Source: Qingshengfaniella alkalisoli (lineage in GTDB: Bacteria > Pseudomonadota > Alphaproteobacteria > Rhodobacterales > Rhodobacteraceae). Taken from it: 64,000 nt of DNA. Shown here piece by piece: positions 17,303 to 24,640 of the stretch. The notes under the pieces were generated by a model, which made no database searches, was not told the DNA's origin, and saw nothing but the letters and a program-made list of their open reading frames with translations. Position 1 is the stretch's first letter, and each line of letters begins with the position of its first letter. The stretch is from contig NZ_CP042261.1 of the NCBI RefSeq assembly GCF_007855645.1, positions 724,501-788,500 of the forward strand, written 5' to 3'. Position numbers and translations under genes: made by a program.

Positions 17303-17904
17303 GCCGAGGCCTCATCATAAGCGGCCACCAGCGTGGCGGCACGTGTTCCAACATCGGCGGCGCTCATGCCGGGGGTGTAGAGCGATGTGCCGATACCAAA
17401 GCCGTTCGCGCCTGCATTCAGCCACTCGCCGAAGTTTGTCTCGCCGACACCCCCGACAGCAAACAGTTCGGCCTCGGGCGGTAGAACTGCTTTCATCGCT
17501 TTCAGACCGGCGGGTCCGATCAGGTTACCCGGGAAAAATTTCAACCCATCCGCTCCCGCATGGAGGGCGGCGAAGGCTTCGGTTGGGGTCATTACACCGG
17601 GAAAGCTGAGCAATCCTGCGGCCTTGGTCGCCTTGATGACATCGGTGTCGCAATTTGGGGACACGACCAGTCTTCCCCCTGCATCGACCAACTGGCTGAC
17701 CTGATCTGGGCGCAGCACCGTGCCCGCGCCAATCAGGGCTTTCCCGTCGAAGGCATCAGACATGCGACGAATCGATTCGAAGGGTTCAGGTGAATTCAGC
17801 GGTACTTCGATTCGATCAATTCCGGCACCGATCAGCGCAGAGGTCACGTCCAGCGCCTCGTCCGGGGTCAGGCCACGAAGAATGGCAATCAATGGGCGTG
17901 ACAT
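17299..17904 (-). CDS. dgoA: 2-dehydro-3-deoxy-6-phosphogalactonate aldolase
   Basis: A 201-residue class I KDPG/KDPGal-type aldolase. It carries the N-terminal LIAILRGLTPDEA, the Glu of DRIEVPLNSPEP, the GAGTVL strand, and the Schiff-base lysine in GADGLKFFPG. It splits KDPGal to pyruvate and glyceraldehyde-3-phosphate. The KDPG aldolase Eda is the close alternative; linkage to dgoK (1-base overlap, TGATG) favours DgoA. Cytoplasmic; length is normal for the family. Confidence 0.9.
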   Translation of the reverse strand: MSRPLIAILRGLTPDEALDVTSALIGAGIDRIEVPLNSPEPFESIRRMSDAFDGKALIGAGTVLRPDQVSQLVDAGGRLVVSPNCDTDVIKATKAAGLLSFPGVMTPTEAFAALHAGADGLKFFPGNLIGPAGLKAMKAVLPPEAELFAVGGVGETNFGEWLNAGANGFGIGTSLYTPGMSAADVGTRAATLVAAYDEASA

Positions 17905-18818
17905 CAGCGTTTCTCCAGTTCGTGCTTGGCGGCGATGAGGCCGGCAAGAGTCATGTCGGTCGGGTCGGTGCGCTTGCTGTCGACACTACGTCGTGACAGC
18001 GCGCGGGCATACAGATCACATAGCCGGTCGGCGCCAATCAATGGAATAGGGCTGTCCGTGTCATGTGGCAGTCGGTTGGCAATTTCTGCCCCGATCAGCA
18101 GTCCGGACAGCCTGGCACGGGCAGAACCTTGCGTTAACCCATGCAGCAACCCTTCCGCACGAAGTGAGAACAGCTTGGCGAGGGTAGCCTCCGGGGTCTG
18201 CAGCGCCTCGTCAACGCCCAGGTCAAAAGCCGCGGCGTCCCAATCATCGGTTTGCACGGAATGCCTCAGGACGGTTGTGGTCGAGATCGCTTGGAACAGA
18301 TCGCCGGTCATGCAGGTGGCAAAGCTGTGGATCTGTCCATTGGCTACGTGTGCCCATTTGGTGTGCGTGCCCGGCAAGCAAAGCTGACCGGCGAAATCCG
18401 GGTTGGACAGCAAGAAACCCGCGATCTGGGTTTCTTCTCCGCGCATGACATCAGCTGGCTGCATCTGGCAAACGCCAGGGATGAGCCAGACCGACAGACC
18501 GCTGTCCCGAGTCGGTGCAAGGGTGCAATTCGCGGCGACAGGCGGGCAGGGGGCGATGGCGTATTCGGCCTCGATCCAGCCTTGTCGAGCACCGACCATG
18601 CCGCACGCGATGCAGTTGAGGGGGCCACTTTCAGCGCGCCAAGGCGAAATCAGTTCGACTAGGCTGGCTTCGAATTCGTCAGGGCGCAGCTTTCCCATAC
18701 CCTTGTCTGAGCTTGCGGTGGCCAGAGGGCGATCGTCTCTATCCATCGCCCAGCAACGAAGATGAGAGGTTCCCCAGTCAATCGCCACCCATGCGAGGCG
18801 GTCCACCGTGCCTGTCAT
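17904..18818 (-). CDS. dgoK: 2-dehydro-3-deoxygalactonokinase
   Basis: A 304-residue DgoK-family sugar-acid kinase. It has the N-terminal phosphate loop AIDWGTSHLRCW, the ACGMVGARQGW motif, and the central LPGTHTKWAHV stretch typical of the family. It phosphorylates 2-keto-3-deoxygalactonate for the aldolase DgoA. It overlaps both neighbours (dgoA by 1 base, the SDR gene by 4). The galactonate dehydratase DgoD that would supply its substrate is not in this window. Confidence 0.9.
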   Translation of the reverse strand: MTGTVDRLAWVAIDWGTSHLRCWAMDRDDRPLATASSDKGMGKLRPDEFEASLVELISPWRAESGPLNCIACGMVGARQGWIEAEYAIAPCPPVAANCTLAPTRDSGLSVWLIPGVCQMQPADVMRGEETQIAGFLLSNPDFAGQLCLPGTHTKWAHVANGQIHSFATCMTGDLFQAISTTTVLRHSVQTDDWDAAAFDLGVDEALQTPEATLAKLFSLRAEGLLHGLTQGSARARLSGLLIGAEIANRLPHDTDSPIPLIGADRLCDLYARALSRRSVDSKRTDPTDMTLAGLIAAKHELEKR

Positions 18819-19582
18819 CCCGTCACCACGAAACCGCCATCAATCACAAGCGCCTGGCCCGTCATCATGCGGCTTGTGTCGGAGGCCAGAAACAGAACGC
18901 CCTCAGCAATATCAGACGGAACAAGGTGCTCCTTGAGGCATTGACGCTCAAGATGGGCGGCGAGCGCTTCAGGACTGGCCCACTTGTCCTTCTGGCGTTC
19001 GGTCAGAACCCAGCCGGGCATCAACGCATTCACCCGAATACCGTCGGCGCCGAGTTCGCGGGCCAGGCTGCGGCTCATTCCGTTTATGCCGGCATTTGCC
19101 GTGGAATAACCGACCAGTCCGGGTGCCCCCATCATGTAAGTGATGGAACTGAAATTGACGATTGCTCCACGGCCGGCCTTCCGCATCGCGGGGGCGACCG
19201 CCTGACAGGCGAAGAAGTAAGGCTTCAGGTTAATGGACTGGCACCGGTCCCAATACTCCTCGGTCACATCCTCGACATTGTGTCGGTCGTCATTGGCCGC
19301 GTTGTTGACCAGCACGTCGATTGGTCCGTGAAAGTCGCTGGCCTGATCGATAGCCGATTGCAGGGCCGATATGTCAGTGATGTCACAGGCAATGAACTGG
19401 GGGCGGTTGCCATGCTTGGCTTCGATGTCGTCGCAAAATGCTGTCGCATCGGATCGCTGCACAAAGGCCACCTTCGCGCCCTGTGCTATGAAGGCTTCGG
19501 TCAGCGCTGCACCTATCCCTGAGCCACCTCCGGTGATGAAGACCGATTTCCCCTTAAGGTCGTGGAATGTGGCGTTGCCCAT
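18815..19582 (-). CDS. short-chain dehydrogenase (sugar dehydrogenase type) with Asn in place of the catalytic Lys
   Basis: A 255-residue classical SDR. The NAD(P) motif GGGSGIG is at 18-24, NNAA at 93-96, the catalytic serine is S145 or S146 and the tyrosine is Y159. The usual YxxxK is here Y-S-T-A-N (N163, codon AAT), so the catalytic lysine is missing. As first gene of the dgo-type operon it should be the galactose, arabinose or related sugar 1-dehydrogenase of a De Ley-Doudoroff route. The Lys-to-Asn change may reflect an inactive enzyme, an unusual mechanism or a base error. The start (MGNATFHDL) follows GGGAGAGACAGGCAA; a longer frame runs upstream into the promoter region. Confidence 0.8.
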   Translation of the reverse strand: MGNATFHDLKGKSVFITGGGSGIGAALTEAFIAQGAKVAFVQRSDATAFCDDIEAKHGNRPQFIACDITDISALQSAIDQASDFHGPIDVLVNNAANDDRHNVEDVTEEYWDRCQSINLKPYFFACQAVAPAMRKAGRGAIVNFSSITYMMGAPGLVGYSTANAGINGMSRSLARELGADGIRVNALMPGWVLTERQKDKWASPEALAAHLERQCLKEHLVPSDIAEGVLFLASDTSRMMTGQALVIDGGFVVTG

Positions 19583-19605
19583 TTGCCTGTCTCTCCCGCA
19601 GCGTC

Positions 19606-19623
19606 TGTTTGCGGTAACAAACA
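19606..19623. promoter_or_regulatory. inverted repeat near the start of the dgo-type operon
   Basis: TGTTTG-N6-CAAACA, 23 bases before the SDR start. A possible second operator or part of a translational control hairpin. Confidence 0.3.
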
Positions 19624-19648
19624 TCAACGCCGCGAGAGCTTCAAGCTG

Positions 19649-19663
19649 ATTTGTCGAACAAAT
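19649..19663. promoter_or_regulatory. candidate operator of the dgo-type operon
   Basis: ATTTGT-CGA-ACAAAT, a perfect 6-3-6 palindrome 66 bases before the SDR gene. TTGT-N3-ACAA is the form of FadR-subfamily GntR operators, and DgoR, the known regulator of galactonate genes, belongs to that family. No such regulator is encoded nearby. Confidence 0.45.
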
Positions 19664-19682
19664 ACTGTCCGGGTCGAGGTGC

Positions 19683-20246
19683 TTACTTCGCGCCTCGGGA
19701 TAGGGCGGCAATCCCGGTACGGGCGACCTCGATCAGACCCAACGGGCGCATCAGATCCGCGAAGGCATCAACCTTGTCCGGTGTGCCGGTGATCTCGAAG
19801 ATGAAGCTGTTGAGCGACGTATCCACGACCTTTGCACGGAAGATGTCGGCCAGGCGCAGGGCCTCGACCCGTTTCTCGCCTTCGCCCGTCACCTTGATGA
19901 GGGCCAGTTCGCGTTCAACAGACGGTCCTTCTACCGTCAGATCATGCACCTCGTAGACGGGCACCATCCGCTCCAGCTGCGCCTTGATTTGGTGAATCAC
20001 TTGCGGCGTTCCGGTCGTCACGACGGTGATGCGAGACCTGTGTCCGGTGTGGTCGATTTCTGCCACGGTCAGGCTGTCGATGTTGTAGCCACGCCCGGAA
20101 AACAGCCCGATCACGCGGGCTAGAACCCCGCTTTCATTGTCGACCACGACCGCCAATGTATGCCTTTCCTGCGCATCGCTCAGATGGCTGCGCAGGTCAT
20201 AGGCAGAGTGCTTGGACGTGCCTTTTTTTATTTTGAGTGCAGACAT
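19683..20246 (-). CDS. ilvN: acetolactate synthase small (regulatory) subunit
   Basis: A 187-residue IlvN/IlvH protein. The N-terminal ACT domain (about 28-105: TLAVVVDNESGVLARVIGLF, then GYNIDSLTVAEID) binds valine for feedback inhibition. The C-terminal half (VERELALIKV onward) is the second regulatory domain. A charged N-terminal extension of about 25 residues is common in alphaproteobacteria. It follows the large subunit by 13 bases and is expressed with it under the upstream attenuator. Confidence 0.95.
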   Translation of the reverse strand: MSALKIKKGTSKHSAYDLRSHLSDAQERHTLAVVVDNESGVLARVIGLFSGRGYNIDSLTVAEIDHTGHRSRITVVTTGTPQVIHQIKAQLERMVPVYEVHDLTVEGPSVERELALIKVTGEGEKRVEALRLADIFRAKVVDTSLNSFIFEITGTPDKVDAFADLMRPLGLIEVARTGIAALSRGAK

Positions 20247-20259
20247 TTATTGCGTTCCC

Positions 20260-22011
20260 TTAAACCAGAACAGCGCCGGGAGTGCCGATGGCACCATGCG
20301 TGGAGGCTTCGCCTAGAAGCATCTTGTTGTGCGGCTCGCCCGACGGGATCATCGGGAAACAGTTCTCATGCTTCTCAACCAGGCAATCGAAGATCACCGG
20401 GCCGTCATGGTCCAGCATTTCCATGATCGCGTCATCCAGATCGGCAGGGTCATTGCAAATGATGCCCTTGGCTCCGAAAGCTTCGGCCAGCTTCACAAAA
20501 TCGGGCAGGGCTTCGGACCAGCTGTGGCTGTAGCGTTCGCCATGGAGCAATTCCTGCCATTGGCGTACCATGCCGAGCCGTTCATTGTTGAGGATGAATT
20601 GTTTGACCGGCAGGCGGAACTGAACAGCCGTACCCATCTCCTGCATGTTCATCAGCCAGGACGCTTCGCCCGCAACGTTGATGACGAGCGCGTCGGGGTG
20701 TGCGACCTGAACACCGATGGAAGCAGGGAACCCGTAGCCCATGGTTCCCAGACCACCGGAGGTCATCCAGCGGTTTGGATCGTCGAAGCCAAGGAATTGC
20801 GCCGCCCACATCTGGTGCTGGCCAACCTCGGTGGTAATGTAGCGATCACGCCCCTTGGTCAGTGCTTCGAGACGTTCCAGCGCGTATTGTGGTTTGATCG
20901 TTTTTTCGGATCTTGTGTAGTCAAGACACCGGACCTTCTTCCAGTCGTTGATGCTCGCCCACCACTTCGCGATACCTTCTGCATTGGTTTTCGCGCCTCT
21001 GGATTTCCACAGGGCCAGAACCTCTTCCAGAACGGTGCCAACATCGCCGATAATCGGGATATCGGCATGGATGACCTTGTTGATGGAAGACGGATCGATG
21101 TCGATATGCGCCTTGATCGAATGCGGGCTGAAATCCTGAACCCGGCCGGTGATACGGTCGTCGAAGCGCGCCCCGACATTGATCATCAGGTCACAGCCAT
21201 GCATGGCGAGGTTGGCTTCATACAGCCCGTGCATTCCCAGCATACCCAACCAGTTGTCGCCGGACGCGGGATACGCACCCAAACCCATCAGGGTGGAGGT
21301 GACGGGGAAATTCGTCGCGCCGACCAACTCGCGCAGCAGCGCACTGGCTTGCGGGCCCGAATTGATAACTCCGCCGCCGGTGTAGAAGATTGGGCGTTCG
21401 GCAGTTTCGATCAGTTCGACCAGGCGTTCGATCTGTTCCGGATCGCCTTTCACACGCGGCTGGTAATGCCCGGTCGATGCCTTTTCGGGCGAGACGTAGG
21501 TGCCCGAAGCAAACTGAACATCCTTCGGGACATCGACCAGCACGGGGCCGGGCCGACCGGACTTGGCAACGTGAAATGCCTGATGGATCGTGCCGGCCAG
21601 ATCCGCCGTATCCTTCACCAGCCAGTTGTGCTTGGTGCACGGGCGCGTAATGCCAACGGTGTCCGCTTCCTGAAAGGCGTCGTTGCCGATCATGAAGGTG
21701 GGGACCTGACCCGAAAGAACTATCAAAGGGATCGAGTCGAGCAGCGCGTCGGTCAGCCCCGTAACCGCATTGGTTGCGCCGGGGCCGGAGGTTACCAGAA
21801 CGACGCCGGGTTTGCCCGTCGAGCGGGCATATCCCTCGGCCGCGTGAACCGCGCCCTGTTCGTGCCGCACCAGAATGTGACGAATGTCATTCTGCTGAAA
21901 AATTGCGTCGTAAATCGGTAGGACAGCACCACCGGGATATCCGAATACGACGTCCACACCCTGATCTTTCAGGGCCTGAACCACCATCTTCGCTCCGGTC
22001 ATCTTGGTCAT
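20260..22011 (-). CDS. ilvI: acetolactate synthase large (catalytic) subunit
   Basis: A 583-residue thiamine-diphosphate enzyme that joins two pyruvates, or pyruvate and 2-ketobutyrate, in branched-chain amino-acid synthesis. It has the catalytic Glu in RHEQGAVHAAEGYAR, the FAD-binding middle domain, and a C-terminal ThDP domain. The metal motif reads GEASW where GDGSF is usual, while the following LNNERLGMVRQWQ is well conserved. The start MTKMTGAKM follows ACGGAGCAAAACG; an ATG ten codons upstream falls directly after the attenuator T-run without a ribosome-binding site. Named ilvI by pairing with ilvN; ilvB would be equally acceptable. Confidence 0.94.
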   Translation of the reverse strand: MTKMTGAKMVVQALKDQGVDVVFGYPGGAVLPIYDAIFQQNDIRHILVRHEQGAVHAAEGYARSTGKPGVVLVTSGPGATNAVTGLTDALLDSIPLIVLSGQVPTFMIGNDAFQEADTVGITRPCTKHNWLVKDTADLAGTIHQAFHVAKSGRPGPVLVDVPKDVQFASGTYVSPEKASTGHYQPRVKGDPEQIERLVELIETAERPIFYTGGGVINSGPQASALLRELVGATNFPVTSTLMGLGAYPASGDNWLGMLGMHGLYEANLAMHGCDLMINVGARFDDRITGRVQDFSPHSIKAHIDIDPSSINKVIHADIPIIGDVGTVLEEVLALWKSRGAKTNAEGIAKWWASINDWKKVRCLDYTRSEKTIKPQYALERLEALTKGRDRYITTEVGQHQMWAAQFLGFDDPNRWMTSGGLGTMGYGFPASIGVQVAHPDALVINVAGEASWLMNMQEMGTAVQFRLPVKQFILNNERLGMVRQWQELLHGERYSHSWSEALPDFVKLAEAFGAKGIICNDPADLDDAIMEMLDHDGPVIFDCLVEKHENCFPMIPSGEPHNKMLLGEASTHGAIGTPGAVLV

Positions 22012-22052
22012 CGTTTTGCTCCGTATTGTGATGCCATCCATGATGCAGTCAT

Positions 22053-22080
22053 AAAAAAGCCCCCGAAGTTACTCGAGGGC
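22053..22080 (-). terminator. attenuator terminator of the ilvI-ilvN operon
   Basis: On the minus strand, a 9-bp stem GCCCTCGAG/CTTCGGGGGC with a TAAC loop (two G-T pairs) runs into TTTTTT, 42 bases before the ilvI start and 23 after the leader-peptide stop. Its place between leader peptide and first structural gene identifies it as an attenuator. Confidence 0.85.
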
Positions 22081-22103
22081 GCATGCGGTCATTATGGTGT
22101 ACG

Positions 22104-22154
22104 TTACCGACCCATGCGCCAATATCCAATTAGGACCACTACAAGAGAGTTCAT
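22104..22154 (-). CDS. ilvL: ilv leader peptide
   Basis: A 16-codon reading frame, MNSLVVVLIGYWRMGR, with six consecutive Leu/Val/Ile residues at positions 4-9, ending in TAA. It is preceded by an AAAGGGG ribosome-binding site and by a promoter at 22183-22211, and followed by the terminator hairpin. Ribosome stalling at the branched-chain codons when those amino acids are scarce would favour an antiterminator and let transcription enter ilvI. The peptide itself needs no function. Too short for standard gene finding; read directly from the sequence. Confidence 0.8.
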   Translation of the reverse strand: MNSLVVVLIGYWRMGR

Positions 22155-22182
22155 AATCGAGGTTCCCCTTTACGATAGCGGG

Positions 22183-22211
22183 ACTTTATGTGCGGCTGCG
22201 GCGAAGGTCAA
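22183..22211 (-). promoter_or_regulatory. promoter of the ilv operon
   Basis: On the minus strand, -35 TTGACC and -10 TAAAGT are separated by exactly 17 bases, placing the transcript start about 20 bases before the leader peptide. Confidence 0.6.
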
Positions 22212-22381
22212 CCTCATGTTCGGAAATTTAATGTCGCAAAGATGCCAAGAATCGACATTTTACAAAAGAAGTGACAAATTTCCTGTAATTAAAGGAATAT
22301 CTGGTGCTGTTTCGCACAATTTTGGGCTTTGGCCCGCGCCAATACGTGAATCCAGGTGAACGAAGCGGCAGAAGATGCACT

Positions 22382-23023
22382 TCAGAGACGCACACCCGTG
22401 CCTTGCAAAACACCATGTTCCAGTGCGTAGCGCGTCAGCCCTGCCGTGCTGCTGATACCCAGTTTGCGCTTTATGTTCTTGCGGTGGGTTTCGACCGTAC
22501 GGATGGATATATCCAGCTCCGCGGCGACCTCCTTGTTCGACCGTCCCTGCGCCAGTTGCAGCAGCACGGTTTGCTCGCGCGACGTAAGTGGCTCGCGCCC
22601 ATCTGCGGTTTTCGGTGCAAGCGAGGCGGTTGCGCCCGTGCACAGGTATCGGTCGCCGCGCATGACCGTGTCGATCGCGGTCTTGATCTCCTCTGTCGGG
22701 ACGTCCTTCAGCACATATCCCAGCGCGCCATGTGACAGCGCCGTGCTGATGTATTCGGCCGTATCATGCATCGACAGGATAAGAATGCGCATGTCTGGGG
22801 CGCGTTCCAGGATCATCTCGGTCGCGGTCAACCCTCCGATATCGGGCATATTCAGATCCATTAGGATCACGTCTGGCCGAAGATCGGGAACGCTTTGCAC
22901 CGCCTCTCGTCCCGTGGTCAGCGTGCCGACGATGTTGATATCGTCATAGGTTTCCAGAATGGCGCGGACGCCCTCGGCCACCATTGGGTGATCGTCCACA
23001 ATCAATACTCTGGTGGCGGTCAT
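22382..23023 (-). CDS. NarL/FixJ-family response regulator
   Basis: A 213-residue regulator. The receiver domain (about 5-120) has acidic residues VDDH and the phosphorylated D56 in LMDLNMP. The LuxR-type helix-turn-helix (about 145-205) reads LTSREQTVLLQLAQGRSNKEVA, given here in part, then TVETHRKNI. Its start overlaps the stop of the partner kinase by 4 bases. The pair is divergent from the TRAP transporter genes and very likely controls them. Confidence 0.9.
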   Translation of the reverse strand: MTATRVLIVDDHPMVAEGVRAILETYDDINIVGTLTTGREAVQSVPDLRPDVILMDLNMPDIGGLTATEMILERAPDMRILILSMHDTAEYISTALSHGALGYVLKDVPTEEIKTAIDTVMRGDRYLCTGATASLAPKTADGREPLTSREQTVLLQLAQGRSNKEVAAELDISIRTVETHRKNIKRKLGISSTAGLTRYALEHGVLQGTGVRL

Positions 23024-24432
23024 GCGTTTCGTCCTGTCTTGCTTTCCGGCGTCAGCATGTGGCTCAGCGGCACACGGGCTTCAATGGTGGTTCCGTCGCG
23101 ACTGCTGTCTATGCTGAATTCGCCATCAAGTTGTTCGACCCGTTCTTGCATGTTGCGCAGCCCCAATCCCGGACCATTCCGAGTGTCGCGTATCCCGCAT
23201 CCATTGTCACGTATCCAAAGCGTCCCGCCATGTTTGTGCCCGTAGAGCTTGATTTCCACCTGTGTCGCGCCGGAGTGCCGTTCGACGTTTGTCAGCGCCT
23301 CTTGGGCGATTCGATAGAGTGCAATGCGGGCGTCCTTGTCGAGGCGGTTGTGAAACACCACGGTTTGAAACTGGGTTTCGATCCCGGTGCGTTTGCTGAA
23401 GTCTTCCGTCAGCGCTTGAAGGGCAGGACCGAGACCCAGATCATCCAGAATAGCCGGCCGGAGGTCGCGGCTGATGCGCCTGACCTCATGAATCGCGACA
23501 TTGAGGTGGCTCACACCGCCTTGCAGGGTTGTTTCCGCGCGTGCATCTCCGCTGGACACTTGGCGCCGGGCCAGTTCCAGTGCGTAACGGATACCCACCA
23601 AGATCTGGCTGATACTGTCATGAAGTTCTCGGGCCACGCGGCTGCGTTCTTCTTCCTGCGCGTCAACGATCCGTTGCGTCAGTTGATGCTGCTTGCGATC
23701 GGCCGCACGCCGGTCGCGGATGTTCAGCCCTAAACCGGTGGAATAAACCATGAGCAACGCGCCGAGCGCGATTGCACCGATATAGATAAAGGTCCTCCGA
23801 ATTCGCCGCTGGACTTCAGCACGTGTGGCCGCGACGGCCTCGATAATGTCATCGACGAAAATGCCGGTGCCGATTACCCACTGCCAGTCCTGTAACCCGA
23901 TGACATAAGATACCATCTGTGCCGTTTCGCCCGTGGATGGTTTTTCCCATTCGAAGCTATGATATCCGCCACCGTTTCGTGCGATCTTGATCAGCTCGTC
24001 GGTTATCGGCGTGCCATGGGTATCGGTTAAGCCACTCCAGTTTCTGCCAATGAGTTCCGTTCGGCGTGGCGCGACCAGGTTGTTGCCGTCATAGTCGAAC
24101 ACGAAGAAATACCCATCCGCCCCGAAGGTCATGGATGATAGAATCTGACCGGCAGCGAGTTTGGCTGCTTCGTCATCGGGCGCTGCGCGTCCATAGATGT
24201 TGATGATGGCGTTGCGGGCGATCGAAAGGTAGTTGCGGAGTTCCGCTTCCTTTGCTGCCACTAACTGTGTCTCGAGCGTGCGGATCTCGCGTTCGGCCAG
24301 TTGTCGTTCCTGGAAGGCGACCAGTAGGGCAATCGCGGCAACAGCCAGCACCAGTGGAATAGAGGCCAGCAGCACCATTTTCTGGCGCAGGTTCAGTGTG
24401 CGTCCAAGGCTTAGCAGGGGGTGCTCCATCAT
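23020..24432 (-). CDS. Cache-domain sensor histidine kinase (NarX/DegS type)
   Basis: A 470-residue membrane kinase: first membrane segment about 19-40, a periplasmic single-Cache domain about 45-205 (FGADGYFFVFDYDGNNLVAP, then IGLQDWQWVIGTGIFVDD), second segment about 214-234, HisKA_3 domain with H271 in RVARELHDS, and a C-terminal ATPase with the N box (ALTNVERHSGA) and GLGLRNM. Small single-Cache kinases of this kind often sense the organic acids taken up by a neighbouring TRAP system. I start at the first ATG of MMEHPLLSLG; an upstream TTG would add 21 residues. Confidence 0.88.
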   Translation of the reverse strand: MMEHPLLSLGRTLNLRQKMVLLASIPLVLAVAAIALLVAFQERQLAEREIRTLETQLVAAKEAELRNYLSIARNAIINIYGRAAPDDEAAKLAAGQILSSMTFGADGYFFVFDYDGNNLVAPRRTELIGRNWSGLTDTHGTPITDELIKIARNGGGYHSFEWEKPSTGETAQMVSYVIGLQDWQWVIGTGIFVDDIIEAVAATRAEVQRRIRRTFIYIGAIALGALLMVYSTGLGLNIRDRRAADRKQHQLTQRIVDAQEEERSRVARELHDSISQILVGIRYALELARRQVSSGDARAETTLQGGVSHLNVAIHEVRRISRDLRPAILDDLGLGPALQALTEDFSKRTGIETQFQTVVFHNRLDKDARIALYRIAQEALTNVERHSGATQVEIKLYGHKHGGTLWIRDNGCGIRDTRNGPGLGLRNMQERVEQLDGEFSIDSSRDGTTIEARVPLSHMLTPESKTGRNA

Positions 24433-24499
24433 GCGTTCCAGGGCTGCTGCGCACCATATCTCTCTGACTTGCTTTGTCACGACATGCGTAACCAAACGT

Positions 24500-24565
24500 A
24501 AATGATCCAGAAAATGTACTTTTATTACGTCTGGCTACGTAGTTTTAGGTATTTTCTGATCATTT
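24500..24565. promoter_or_regulatory. long inverted repeat between kinase and TRAP genes
   Basis: The left arm AAATGATCCAGAAAAT (24500-24515) and right arm ATTTTCTGATCATTT (24551-24565) are reverse complements except for one extra base. They are 35 bases apart, with CTACGTAG (24535-24542) at the middle. This is a good candidate for paired binding sites of the neighbouring response regulator. Confidence 0.45.
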
Positions 24566-24640
24566 GGCGAAAGCTACGGTCCGATCCACCAAAAAAGAAT
24601 CCGTCTAGGTCATAACGAGTCCAACAGGGAGGACAACTTA

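Noticed and set aside
20650-20700. Altered ThDP motif (GEASW for GDGSF) in ilvI as sign of inactivity
   Set aside because: The rest of the motif and enzyme is well conserved, and I recall this form from related Rhodobacteraceae large subunits, so it is probably a lineage variant.
20329-21921. 530-codon plus-strand frame opposite ilvI
   Set aside because: Antisense shadow of a clear acetolactate synthase gene; no recognisable protein pattern.
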